A stretch of 42,052 nucleotides of DNA from Paenibacillus planticolens (GTDB taxonomy: Bacteria > Bacillota > Bacilli > Paenibacillales > NBRC-103111), in assembly GCF_013141725.1 (NCBI RefSeq), contig NZ_WHNZ01000046.1, positions 1-42,052 on the forward strand, given 5' to 3'. A program made the translations under genes and the position numbers. Positions 17,485-25,882 of this stretch are shown here, one piece after another (within the stretch, counting starts at the first letter, position 1; each line of letters opens with the position of its first letter). Under the pieces are notes generated by a model. The model was not told where the DNA came from. It did no database searches and saw only the letters and a list, made by a program, of their open reading frames with translations.

Positions 17485-18120
17485 CTACAGCAACCTCTGC
17501 ATGCTTCGCCATAGTTTTTCGTTGTCAGCTGCATCGGTCCACAGCTCAAAATGAGGATCCATGACCTCCTGCCAGTTAGCAGGCGTGTTAGTGCTCGATA
17601 GCTTGCCTATGCGCTTCATTTCTCCAACTGCAGCAGGATGCTCGCGATAAGAGAATAAGAACGTGCCGTGAGCACCGATGATGTAAGTCTTGTTGAAGCT
17701 CTCTGGCCGCTCTTCCTGCATTTGATAGTGATAATAGATATAACTTGCCGCCATGTCCGGCTTTAATCTTGCGATACATCCGATTCGATCGTCTACCTGT
17801 CGACCTCCACGCCACGATTCCGGGTCTGTCGGCACACCGTCGTGAAAAATGTCCAGCATGGGAATTGACAGTCGACTTCCCTGCTCTCCAGGCCAAGCTT
17901 CCAGCCAATGCGCATAGGTAACTGGCCAGTCCCAGTTATGACCACCTGTATATGTCTCCATATACAGGCATAGATAACGACCACCCAAGAACAAAGAGAC
18001 GGAGAGCACATTTTCATTTTGCAAATAGCTTCTCAAGTACTCATGATCTAGACGGACTGCTGTGCGAAAGATTTCTTCCATTCCAACTTTCAACTGAGAA
18101 AAGTAAAGATGTCTCTGCAA
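17485..18120 (-). CDS. Tandem RhaM-like (L-rhamnose mutarotase family) protein
   Basis: 211 residues from a TTG start, chosen because AAAGGAG lies 7 nt upstream and no ATG fits. The protein looks like two RhaM-type dimeric alpha/beta-barrel units in one chain. Unit 1 has YFSQLKVGMEEIFRTAVRLD and SLFLGGRYLCLYMET (about 6-56). Unit 2 has IGCIARLKPDMAASYIYYHY, KTYIIGAHGTFLFSY and NWQEVMDPHFELW (about 108-205). The second half, with WQEVMDP, is closer to canonical RhaM, which is about 104 residues and works as a dimer, so this may be a pseudo-dimer. Expected role: anomer interconversion of a deoxyhexose or uronate. It follows the 643-residue protein gene by 26 nt. Confidence 0.65.
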   Translation of the reverse strand: MQRHLYFSQLKVGMEEIFRTAVRLDHEYLRSYLQNENVLSVSLFLGGRYLCLYMETYTGGHNWDWPVTYAHWLEAWPGEQGSRLSIPMLDIFHDGVPTDPESWRGGRQVDDRIGCIARLKPDMAASYIYYHYQMQEERPESFNKTYIIGAHGTFLFSYREHPAAVGEMKRIGKLSSTNTPANWQEVMDPHFELWTDAADNEKLWRSMQRLL

Positions 18121-18146
18121 TTGCAGTCTCCTTTCGCAAATCTAGA

Positions 18147-20078
18147 TTATTGCTTTCTGCCTTCAAGCAGGACGCCTTTTTCGCGATCTGCCCAAGGCAT
18201 ATCATAGGATGGGGCATTTACATAACGGTTCATAGTCAAAAGCAATGAAGCACCAGTTCCTGCAGGAAGATCGACTTGCAGCCATTTATGGTTAACAGCC
18301 GTCATCTCCATGTTTGCATTTACCGATTCTAAGAAGTAAACCTCTTTAAATTGATGTTCCCCGAATGTCCCTGCCTGAATGATAACAGAGCGGTTGTCGA
18401 ACTGACTTGTATTTACGAGTTCAAGCGTTACAGATTGTGCAGTTAGATCTTTAACCAGCGCAGCGATAGATTCAGGAAGACCTGGACGTTTCGCATCCGC
18501 ATCATAGTATCTCACTCTTGCATGCTGCAAGCCGCCGTGCGAAATATGCATAGGACCGCCTAACGTCAACTGGACGAGACTTTCCATGTAGATCGGGCAC
18601 ATTTCTTGCCATATGTGAATGCTGGAAAAATCATCATCGCTGAATTGATTCGCCCAGTTATACGGATCGCCCGCTTCGGAACGCATTTTGGTCAACTGCT
18701 GCGTGACCAATTCAACGTTCGCATCGAGGATCGTTTGCGGATAATCTGGATTAAGCCCGCGAATAAATTGGAACCAAGGCTGTGTATTACCGATATAATG
18801 CTTCGTATTTCTTTTCGTTTTCTTATCTGTGCCTGAGAGCTTCGGAACGATAACCTGATTCCAGTCATGGTCTTTCGGAATACGGTCAATACGTTCCAAA
18901 TCTTCGTCCGCCATCGACATCGTCCACAAATAGACAGGGTATTGCGGCGCCGCTTTGCGATAATCCGTCCAGCCAGCGTCAAAATGTTTATACGGAACGC
19001 GCACCTCGCCGTCTTGCTCCTCGCGCAGCGCCCAATTCTCATCCAATTGTTGACGCGCCAAATCAAGCATCTTCATATCGCCTGTGAGCAGGACACTATT
19101 CATGCAAGCATTGGTTAATGGCTCAATGATCGTCATGAACCCATGCGGCCAGCGCCAGCCGTAATAGCCACCCCACCATTTGCCGTCGTTATACTCGCCG
19201 ATTTCGCCGGACAAGCCGACATTATCTGGAATAATGCCGCCGTTCTGACGTGTTCTTTCCTGCCAAGCAGCTAAATAATCCAGCACCCATTTGCGATATT
19301 TCTCTTCCTGCGTATGGAGGAATGCGTGGGTCACCAACCCCGTCGCATTGAGGTTCAACGGCACGTCACCGCGCGTCATGCGTTCATTCATCATGCGAAT
19401 AATATTCGCATACACCTCATTGTTCGACCATGCACATTTGCCACTAGCAAAATCCACGCCTGGAATATCTTCATACGGTGCCAAATAATCATCCAAAATG
19501 CCGCGGTGCGTGCTCCAATCTTCTTCCGTCAGCACGAAGCGCGGCCCCATACTCCCTGAAATCGCCGAGCGAATCAGCTTCCGCTCTGCATCGTAATTAA
19601 GCGCTTCTGTGTCTTCACCGGTGTACATACCAGCGAAGCGCACTGCACGTTGGCGATCCTTTAACGTAACCGGGCCAGCAAGACCTAGGAAGTACGTGAA
19701 CAAATAGCCCTCACCGTGATGCATCCAATCATAATAAGCATCAAACTCGCGGTGAATTTGTCCGTACTCCGTCCACTGCCACGTAATCCCTTCCCAGATT
19801 TTACGCGCAAGTCCATGCAGCTCGCTGCTTCCGCCAATCATATAGAGAAGCGCGAGATTCATGAATCCTTCATACGGATCGTCCGAGCCATCCATCCCTG
19901 GCCAATCTTCACGCCAGATTAAGGTACCGTCCGGCCGCGTATAGCGTTCAACAAATTCAAAAGCCGCTTTATTCAATTGATCGATAAGCAGTCGTTCCGT
20001 TAATGCCCATTGTGGCGGAACTACCTGACGCTTAGCGGCAATCCGTGGAATCGCATGTTCCGGATTAGACGTTGACAC
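18147..20078 (-). CDS. Uncharacterised 643-residue protein, probable (alpha/alpha)6-barrel carbohydrate enzyme
   Basis: Not recognised as a named family. The start is set at the GTG at 20078 (GGGAG 8 nt upstream), which overlaps the FAH gene end by 14 nt; a GTG three codons earlier abuts the ribosome site. The chain is rich in Trp and Tyr and in amphipathic helices (ERLLIDQLNKAAFEFVERY, DPYEGFMNLALLYMIGG, HHGEGYLFTYFLGLAGP), as in (alpha/alpha)6 toroid glycosidases and lyases. The last 110 residues look like a beta-sandwich (SVTLELVNTSQFDNRSVII). Candidate catalytic residues are the Asp/Glu of WREDWPGMDGSDDP and HREFDAYYDWMHHGEG. No signal peptide, so it should act on imported oligosaccharide beside the GH88 enzyme. 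Confidence 0.6.
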   Translation of the reverse strand: MSTSNPEHAIPRIAAKRQVVPPQWALTERLLIDQLNKAAFEFVERYTRPDGTLIWREDWPGMDGSDDPYEGFMNLALLYMIGGSSELHGLARKIWEGITWQWTEYGQIHREFDAYYDWMHHGEGYLFTYFLGLAGPVTLKDRQRAVRFAGMYTGEDTEALNYDAERKLIRSAISGSMGPRFVLTEEDWSTHRGILDDYLAPYEDIPGVDFASGKCAWSNNEVYANIIRMMNERMTRGDVPLNLNATGLVTHAFLHTQEEKYRKWVLDYLAAWQERTRQNGGIIPDNVGLSGEIGEYNDGKWWGGYYGWRWPHGFMTIIEPLTNACMNSVLLTGDMKMLDLARQQLDENWALREEQDGEVRVPYKHFDAGWTDYRKAAPQYPVYLWTMSMADEDLERIDRIPKDHDWNQVIVPKLSGTDKKTKRNTKHYIGNTQPWFQFIRGLNPDYPQTILDANVELVTQQLTKMRSEAGDPYNWANQFSDDDFSSIHIWQEMCPIYMESLVQLTLGGPMHISHGGLQHARVRYYDADAKRPGLPESIAALVKDLTAQSVTLELVNTSQFDNRSVIIQAGTFGEHQFKEVYFLESVNANMEMTAVNHKWLQVDLPAGTGASLLLTMNRYVNAPSYDMPWADREKGVLLEGRKQ

Positions 20079-21024
20079 GGTTATCACTCCCTGATCTTAA
20101 AACTTGTGTAGAAGGAGTGCCTTTATCCGCAACCATCGTGTTAGTTAAGGAGCCCAGCTTCTCGATCTGGATCGTGACTTGATCTCCGTCTTTCAAATAC
20201 ACTTGCTTCTGGGGCGGGTATCCGAGTACAACACCTTCCGGAGTCCCTGTGAAAATGATATCGCCAGGCTCAAGTGTCATGTGTTGAGAAATATAGCTGA
20301 CAATCTCATCGCAATAGAAAATCATATCAGACGTATTCGAGCTCTGACGAACCTCGCCGTTCACGATGCACCTAATATCGAGCTTGTTCGGATCGCCTAC
20401 TTCGTCCGCTGTTACTAGGTATGGTCCAAGCGGAGAAAACTTGTCGCAGATTTTGCCCAGCATCCATTGCTGTGTACGCAATTGCAAGTCACGTGCGGAT
20501 AAGTCGTTCACGTTGCAATAGCCGAATACATGGGACAGCGCGTCTTCACGGCTTACATACTTTGCTGTTTTGCCGATAACGATCACCAATTCCGCCTCAT
20601 AATCCACCTTTTGCGAAACCGCTGGAAGCGGAATTTGTTCACCTTGGCTTGCCAATGTATTGTTGAATTTATTAAATAGAATCGGAAATTCCGGAATCGC
20701 AGCATTCGTTTCTTCCGCATGTTTACGATAATTTAAACCGACGCAAATCATTTTGTTCGGGTTTGTCACGCAAGGCCCTAATGTCAGCGCAGTTTCATCT
20801 AATACATACGCTTCCTTGTTATCTACTAAACTCATGACAGATTCCGCATACGCGCCAAGTAGTTCCACAGCCTCGCTGCCGCCTTCAATGACTTCGTGAA
20901 TCGTAGCAGGAAGTGTTTTATTCGAAGGCACAGCCTGTAAGGCAGCTTGGACGTCCAAAACGTATTGCTCCAATTTAATTCCAAGGCGGTATTCGCCGTT
21001 TTGAACAAAAGTAAGCAGTTTCAT
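20065..21024 (-). CDS. Fumarylacetoacetate hydrolase (FAH) family protein
   Basis: About 319 residues from the ATG at 21024, where GGGGAGG lies 8 nt upstream; a TTG 18 nt earlier would bury that ribosome site and is rejected. The FAH fold is clear from MICVGLNYRKHAEE, VDYEAELVIVIGK (metal-binding Glu pair), the NVNDLSARDLQ metal Asp, KICDKFSPLGPYLV and IIFTGTPEGVVLG. These enzymes cleave C-C bonds of diketo acids or hydrate and isomerise related acids. With SDR, aldo/keto reductase and mutarotase-like neighbours it fits a 2,4-diketo-3-deoxy-sugar-acid hydrolase giving pyruvate plus a hydroxy acid, but other FAH activities are possible. Confidence 0.88.
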   Translation of the reverse strand: MKLLTFVQNGEYRLGIKLEQYVLDVQAALQAVPSNKTLPATIHEVIEGGSEAVELLGAYAESVMSLVDNKEAYVLDETALTLGPCVTNPNKMICVGLNYRKHAEETNAAIPEFPILFNKFNNTLASQGEQIPLPAVSQKVDYEAELVIVIGKTAKYVSREDALSHVFGYCNVNDLSARDLQLRTQQWMLGKICDKFSPLGPYLVTADEVGDPNKLDIRCIVNGEVRQSSNTSDMIFYCDEIVSYISQHMTLEPGDIIFTGTPEGVVLGYPPQKQVYLKDGDQVTIQIEKLGSLTNTMVADKGTPSTQVLRSGSDNRVNV

Positions 21025-21069
21025 TGCAGTAATCCTCCCCAATATGTTCTATACATGCTTGACTCGTTC

Positions 21070-22497
21070 TTATTCCCACAATCCCAAGTAGGGCAATTCC
21101 GCAATGCTGCTGACATCTATGTTCTGAGCCGTTTGCTCATCTGCTTTCAAATAGATCCCCTCATCGGTTTTTACAAAGACTGGCTGGTTCGGGAATAAGA
21201 AATGTTCCGGAAGTGCACGTTCTCCACCAACCCAACCCAGATCTCGCCCAAACACGGCTTCGTCTTTGCGGCCAATCAGCTTATACACATCCTGAAAGTA
21301 ATAATCGTTGATCGCCCATTGCTTACCATCTTCCACCCACATACATTGGTCGCCCAGCAGGACGGATATACGCGGATAAGGCTCTTTGAGCTTAGAGCCC
21401 ATCTTCTCTCCAAGTCCATGACGGTGCAACAAGTAATAAAAATCATGCGTATGCCATGCCGAGCATGGCGCAATGTCAGCTTCGTTCTGCCAGCCGGTCG
21501 CCGAAGCCATATAACCTCGGGGGGTTTGATAGTAAGCGTAGGTTTCGTCGCATTTATCTAGAAACAGCGCCAGTTCTTCATCAGCTTGATGCTCCAGGTA
21601 ACGCGCAATCCCGTGTAGAGACATGCCCATTCCTGCAATAAGCATAGGCTCTTTCAGTCGAATCCATTCTCCTCCGCGAAGCAACCATTTGCGATTAAAA
21701 CGCGTCTGTTCCTTCGCATCGATCCAGGCGGATCGGGCCAAGTGACGGCATAGACCGCCTGCGTGCTGCAAATAGTGTGGCTCGCCGAACATTTCATAAG
21801 CCTGCACCAGCGGCGCAATCATTAAGCCGTAATATTCAGCGGGCTCGACCATCGTCGCGTCTCCCAAATAGCGATTGCTGGCTTCACAATCCGCATCTGG
21901 AATGCCTCTAACATGATAATTCTTAATCATAAAGTTCAAATCGTCTTGAATGCCTTCGCGCCAAGGCGAATCCGGGAACAGCTGCTGATACAGCAGTTTC
22001 CCCCATAGACGGCAATATTCTTGATTGCTGATATTTCTTGTTTTTTTGAACGGATAGATCTCATCACACGCCTGCAAGTTGCGAAGCATCGCTTGCTGAA
22101 TGCTTTCCAACGCTTCCGCAGGCAGCCATGAGCGACCATGAATCGCCGTTAGTCCCAAAGCAACGTTCGGCATCATGTTGTGAATTAACCCACGACCCAG
22201 CATCTCGCCGACCTGAAATCCGATGTGCTTGTACTGCCCATCCTCCTGGAAACGTGTCGTTTGAAACTGGATCATTTGTAGTACCTGATCTTCAAGTGAG
22301 GAATCTCGCTGCTCAGCGACAATTCGGCTCAAAGCCGCCATCAAAGGGCTTGCCCATGTGCTGTGCCCGCTTGTAAAGTCTGACCATCGGTATGGATTGG
22401 ATCCCCAAACAGAATGATTATGAAAGCCGTGAATGGCTCCGTCCTCTTGTACCCAGGACATCAACCAATTTCCGAGTGCGTTAATGTTCGATTTCAT
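21070..22497 (-). CDS. Uncharacterised 476-residue protein, probable (alpha/alpha)6-barrel enzyme
   Basis: Not a family I can name. The start is the ATG at 22497 with GGAGG 9 nt upstream, 15 nt after the GH88 gene; a TTG 21 nt earlier is rejected. The sequence alternates helices with aromatic loops (NSNINALGNWLMSWVQEDG-like N-terminus, WGSNPYRWSDFTSGHSTWASPLMAAL, VGEMLGRGLIHNMMPNVALGL). Around 330-375 a strand-rich turn bears PCSAWHTHDFYYLLHRHG. No signal peptide. The toroid-like pattern and position between GH88 and FAH genes suggest a cytoplasmic glycoside hydrolase, epimerase or lyase acting on the same oligosaccharide. The real function is unknown. Confidence 0.6.
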   Translation of the reverse strand: MKSNINALGNWLMSWVQEDGAIHGFHNHSVWGSNPYRWSDFTSGHSTWASPLMAALSRIVAEQRDSSLEDQVLQMIQFQTTRFQEDGQYKHIGFQVGEMLGRGLIHNMMPNVALGLTAIHGRSWLPAEALESIQQAMLRNLQACDEIYPFKKTRNISNQEYCRLWGKLLYQQLFPDSPWREGIQDDLNFMIKNYHVRGIPDADCEASNRYLGDATMVEPAEYYGLMIAPLVQAYEMFGEPHYLQHAGGLCRHLARSAWIDAKEQTRFNRKWLLRGGEWIRLKEPMLIAGMGMSLHGIARYLEHQADEELALFLDKCDETYAYYQTPRGYMASATGWQNEADIAPCSAWHTHDFYYLLHRHGLGEKMGSKLKEPYPRISVLLGDQCMWVEDGKQWAINDYYFQDVYKLIGRKDEAVFGRDLGWVGGERALPEHFLFPNQPVFVKTDEGIYLKADEQTAQNIDVSSIAELPYLGLWE

Positions 22498-22511
22498 GTT
22501 GCGCTTCCTCC

Positions 22512-23633
22512 CTACCAAAACAGCTCCGTACGTCCCCGCAGTTTGGCAATCGCTTCGGCATAGTAATAATCGCCGTATATAATAGGTACATTTACGTAGG
22601 CTCTCTTCGGAAAATTTGCAGTTGCCATCGTCAAGATGCCCTCTTCGTCTTCACCCCACGAGACGTATTGCTCTGTGAGCAACAGCAAAATACGCTTAGC
22701 AGCATCGATGTAAATATGTGCCTCGTTCTCAGGAACAGCGCGGCTGATTTCCAACAATCCAGTGGCTGCACAGGCTGCCGCTGATGTATCAAAGGCCGTT
22801 TCCGGCTCAACCGGGGCGCGGAAATCCCAATAAGGCGCAGCATCTGCCGGCATATTGGCGATATAGAAATGAGCGACACGTTTCGCTGCGTCCAAATAAC
22901 GCTGATGGCCTGTATACCGATAGCTGAGCGCCATACCGTACAGTGCCCATGACGTACCGCGAGCCCAAGCCGAGTCCGGCGAGTAGCCTTGTCCGCCTCT
23001 AGCCTCAATTCGCTCGCCTGTCTCAGGATCGAAGCAGACGATATGATGCGAGGAGCCATCAGGACGGATAAACTCGCGAAGCACGGTATCTGCATGTGCC
23101 ACCGCGATATGACGAAAGCGCGGATCATTGGTTGTTTCACTTGCCCAGTAGAGCAGAGGCAAATTCAGTAGGCAATCGATAATTGCCCAGCCCTGTTGAT
23201 TTTCGCCATTCCATGCGCGAATGAATTGGCCTTTAAGGTTGAAACGGCCCGCAAGATGGCTGGCTGCCATCAGCCCGCGGATTTTAGAAGCTTCCGTGCC
23301 CAGCAGCTTATATTGCGCCACAGACGTCAAGCTCCACATAAAGCCGACGTCATGATGAAGCTTTTCGTACCCTAACAGCGTTTCGTCCATCTGATTCTCT
23401 ACAGATACTGCGATGTCACGAAAATCTGCATGCTCGTTTTCTTTGTATATCAGCCACAGCAAACCTGGCCAAAATCCATTGGTCCACCAATCATTCGATT
23501 CCGAGTTATAGGTGCCATTCACCGATGCATATGGAAATGAATCTCCGATCCGTTTGCTTGTTCGTTCAACTTTCGCAACGATCTTTCCCCACACATCCTT
23601 AACCCATGCTTCATTAACGACGCCTGTTGTCAT
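22512..23633 (-). CDS. Unsaturated glucuronyl hydrolase, GH88
   Basis: 373 residues from the ATG at 23633 (MTTGVVNEAW), with GGGAGG 8 nt upstream; ATG codons 6 and 18 nt earlier lie too close to or before that site. The (alpha/alpha)6 GH88 fold is recognised by WWTNGFWPGLLWLIY (49-63), HHDVGFMW with Asp95, and IIDCLLNLPLLYWAS with Asp153, corresponding to the two catalytic Asp residues of Bacillus sp. GL1 UGL, then RGTSWALYGMALSYRYTG. The enzyme hydrates the double bond of the delta-4,5-unsaturated uronic acid that polysaccharide lyases leave at the non-reducing end, releasing it. It is the main evidence that the locus targets a uronic-acid polysaccharide. Cytoplasmic. Confidence 0.92.
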   Translation of the reverse strand: MTTGVVNEAWVKDVWGKIVAKVERTSKRIGDSFPYASVNGTYNSESNDWWTNGFWPGLLWLIYKENEHADFRDIAVSVENQMDETLLGYEKLHHDVGFMWSLTSVAQYKLLGTEASKIRGLMAASHLAGRFNLKGQFIRAWNGENQQGWAIIDCLLNLPLLYWASETTNDPRFRHIAVAHADTVLREFIRPDGSSHHIVCFDPETGERIEARGGQGYSPDSAWARGTSWALYGMALSYRYTGHQRYLDAAKRVAHFYIANMPADAAPYWDFRAPVEPETAFDTSAAACAATGLLEISRAVPENEAHIYIDAAKRILLLLTEQYVSWGEDEEGILTMATANFPKRAYVNVPIIYGDYYYAEAIAKLRGRTELFW

Positions 23634-23657
23634 GTTCATTTCCTCCCACATAATCTG

Positions 23658-24569
23658 CTATAACAATCGCTGTCCAGGGAACAACGCAAATACTTTCTCA
23701 AGTTCCTGATCCAATAATCCTACACCATCACAATAGTTCGCATTGGCTTCCAACGAACGGATGGACGTGGTTCCCGTTAACGTAATCGCGATTTCCGGAC
23801 AAGTTAAGCTAAAGCGCATTGCCGGCTCCACGAGACCTTTCGGCTCAGTCTTGCGCAGAAATTGCAGCTGTTCCATCCTTCTGTTTGATTCTTCAAGCAA
23901 GGCATGATTTTGTTGTAAAAATGGCGCAGGTTGATCCGCTAATATGCCCATGCATAGCGGACTGCCATGAATGACGCCGATATTTTTTTCCTTGGCGAGC
24001 GGCAGCAGTTCGTCTTTGGCTGTATAATCAACCAACGTATACTTCGCGTAGGTCTGGATGGTATCGACCAAATCCTCCTTGAGGAAAGGCATCAGAAGTT
24101 CGAGCTTCCCCGCGTTAACACCGATGGCTCTCACCTTGCCTTGTTCCTTCAGCTTTAGAAAAGCAGGAATCGTCTCGTTCACCGCTTGTTCGTAGCTCGT
24201 TTGCTCCAGTTCATGCAGCTGAATGAGATCGATATAATCCGTCTGCAGTCTTTGTAAGCTTTCTTCTACGGATTGAATTGTGTTCTCATACGAATATGGA
24301 GTTCCTCTCATCACAGCCTTCGTCGCCAATATGACTTGATCGCGCTTCCCTTTCAATGCTAGTCCGATTCTGCGTTCGCTCTCTCCACGACCGTACAATG
24401 GCGCTGTATCGATAAAATTGATACCCAAGTCCAGAGCGGCATCAATGACACGCGTCACCGTCTCATCGGTCGTCCCACCGAAATCTCCGCCAAGTGGAGC
24501 GCCGCCTAAACCGATTTTCGAAACTTTAAAGCCTGTTTTCCCTAGAAATGTATACTCCATTGATATCAT
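23658..24569 (-). CDS. Aldo/keto reductase, aldose 1-dehydrogenase-like
   Basis: A 303-residue (beta/alpha)8 AKR. The catalytic tetrad is Asp54, Tyr59 (NFIDTAPLYGRGESERRIG), Lys84 (VILATK) and His119 (DLIQLHELE). The ATG at 24569 is kept, but MEYTFLGKTG, three codons on, is the more usual family start and equally spaced from AAGGGA. The DTAPLYGRGESE version of the motif is frequent in L-fucose/D-threo-aldose 1-dehydrogenases and related sugar AKRs, so oxidation of a free deoxyhexose or reduction of a keto sugar is plausible. It lies between the Gfo/Idh gene (24 nt) and the GH88 gene. Confidence 0.85.
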   Translation of the reverse strand: MISMEYTFLGKTGFKVSKIGLGGAPLGGDFGGTTDETVTRVIDAALDLGINFIDTAPLYGRGESERRIGLALKGKRDQVILATKAVMRGTPYSYENTIQSVEESLQRLQTDYIDLIQLHELEQTSYEQAVNETIPAFLKLKEQGKVRAIGVNAGKLELLMPFLKEDLVDTIQTYAKYTLVDYTAKDELLPLAKEKNIGVIHGSPLCMGILADQPAPFLQQNHALLEESNRRMEQLQFLRKTEPKGLVEPAMRFSLTCPEIAITLTGTTSIRSLEANANYCDGVGLLDQELEKVFALFPGQRLL

Positions 24570-24593
24570 CGTCCCTTCATGAAAGTATTGAAA

Positions 24594-25571
24594 CTAAATC
24601 TTGACTTTATTCCCTGTTCGCACAGATTCTAAAGACGCTTGAATCATACGAATAACCGGCTGAAACAATAAAATATCTAAGTCAGACTTTCGTCCTTGTT
24701 TGCATGCATCTATAAATTCATTCACAATACCCTCGCGCAATTCAAAGCTATAGGCATCATCCGGTGCGATCTTCTCCTCTGCCCCGTCACGGTGGATGAA
24801 AACCAGGCCGTTGCTGCGCAATTGCAAACTTCCCTTCGACCCGTCGATTTGGAATTCTCCTAGCCATGATGTTGCCGCGCCGTGCGCAGCCCAGGAAGCG
24901 TAATAATTCAAGTTTAGCCCTTCGTCACTCTGTGCAAGGAGTGATACAACGGATGGCGACTGCTCAATAGACCATGAAGGAAGCACGGAAGTCGCATAGA
25001 CTTGCTTAAATCGTTCGACACCGATCAAGTAATGGATTACACCGAGATGATGGTAGGTTAAATCCTCCAACATAACGTGCTCATACTCATTCATCCATGC
25101 TGCACGAATATTCGGCCGTTGGCATCGCCATACGATTTGCTCCAAATTGCCGAGCCTGCCGCTTAAAATGACTTGCTTCGTTTGCTCAACAAATTTATCG
25201 AATCTGTATGATTCTCCAATTGCAATCTGCCTGCCTGTCGAACGGGAGAGCGAAATCATAGTCGCCCCGTCTTTCCAGGACTGCGGTCTGAATTTCTCAA
25301 GATATATATCGAATCCGCTATCCAGTACTGTTCGGATTGTCTCCATACAAGTTTTGGCAGAAGGCGGCGTCACCATCGTGACTAGGTCAGGCTTCAGCAA
25401 GCGAAGCGCGCCAGGTATATCCTCGAACTGAGGTAGATGGGCACAATGCTCAGTCGCTTCCCCATATCGGTTGCTGACTCCGGCCACCTGAACATCCGGG
25501 CGAGAAACCCAGTGTGAAAGCCAGTGATTGTTCAAGCCGATACAAAAGACCCGAAGCGGTTGTTGCTCCAT
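24594..25571 (-). CDS. Gfo/Idh/MocA family oxidoreductase (degenerate nucleotide loop)
   Basis: 325 residues from the ATG at 25571 (MEQQPLRVFCIGLNNHW), with GGAGGGG about 8 nt upstream. A frame extension to 25706 only translates the promoter region and is rejected. N-terminal Rossmann part: strand 1, then GLNNHW in place of the usual GxGxxG; PDLVTMVTPPSAKTCMETI; and YLEKFRPQSWKDG, where the usual EKP is EKF. The C-terminal sandwich has EDLTYHHLGVIHYLIG with the substrate-site His residues. The family oxidises or reduces sugars with NAD(P). Because the glycine loop is abnormal, cofactor handling may differ. First gene of the eight-gene operon, about 64 nt from the predicted transcript start. 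Confidence 0.82.
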   Translation of the reverse strand: MEQQPLRVFCIGLNNHWLSHWVSRPDVQVAGVSNRYGEATEHCAHLPQFEDIPGALRLLKPDLVTMVTPPSAKTCMETIRTVLDSGFDIYLEKFRPQSWKDGATMISLSRSTGRQIAIGESYRFDKFVEQTKQVILSGRLGNLEQIVWRCQRPNIRAAWMNEYEHVMLEDLTYHHLGVIHYLIGVERFKQVYATSVLPSWSIEQSPSVVSLLAQSDEGLNLNYYASWAAHGAATSWLGEFQIDGSKGSLQLRSNGLVFIHRDGAEEKIAPDDAYSFELREGIVNEFIDACKQGRKSDLDILLFQPVIRMIQASLESVRTGNKVKI

Positions 25572-25639
25572 ACGGTCTCCCCTCCTCAAAAATCTAGATA
25601 ATAAGATGCTCTCATTATCAGCTTTATGAAACCCAGCTA

Positions 25640-25705
25640 CTACTGTAAAAAATGAATAAAGCTCTACTTTTTGTCCATACAATACGGAAAACACTGTATT
25701 TTTCA
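25640..25705 (-). promoter_or_regulatory. Conserved promoter block A (catabolic operon)
   Basis: On the minus strand: CAGTGTTT, 5 nt, ATTGT, 11 nt, GTAGAG, 14 nt, TACAGT. TACAGT (25642-25647) is a plausible -10 box, but no -35 consensus lies 17 nt upstream (AAAGTA), which suggests an activator is needed. The same ordered blocks with the same spacing occur at 38091-38156 before the transporter operon. The predicted leader to the Gfo/Idh start is about 64 nt. Confidence 0.75.
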
Positions 25706-25812
25706 AGTTTGGGCAGACACACGAGTGAGCGGTGGCGATCCCGCCACCTATAGCATAGCAACCGTGCGGATATCTGCTTGTAAATTCCCTCCACCGTATC
25801 TAGATCACCTAA

Positions 25813-25853
25813 AAACAAACACGGTCAGGAGCATCAAGCCCCTGACCGTGTTT
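25813..25853 (-). terminator. Strong intrinsic terminator after the SLH protein gene
   Basis: AAACACGGTCAGG pairs perfectly with CCTGACCGTGTTT around an 11-base loop and is followed on the minus strand by TGTTTTTAGG. It lies 30 nt after the stop codon of the giant SLH protein and closes the transporter/lyase operon before promoter block A. Confidence 0.88.
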
Positions 25854-25882
25854 GCAACAAGCTTATGTTGCGGCATTCTTTA

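Noticed and set aside
25572..25706. N-terminal extension of the Gfo/Idh protein to 25706
   Set aside because: It covers promoter block A. Its resemblance to the permease extension at the protein level is only the shared promoter read as codons.
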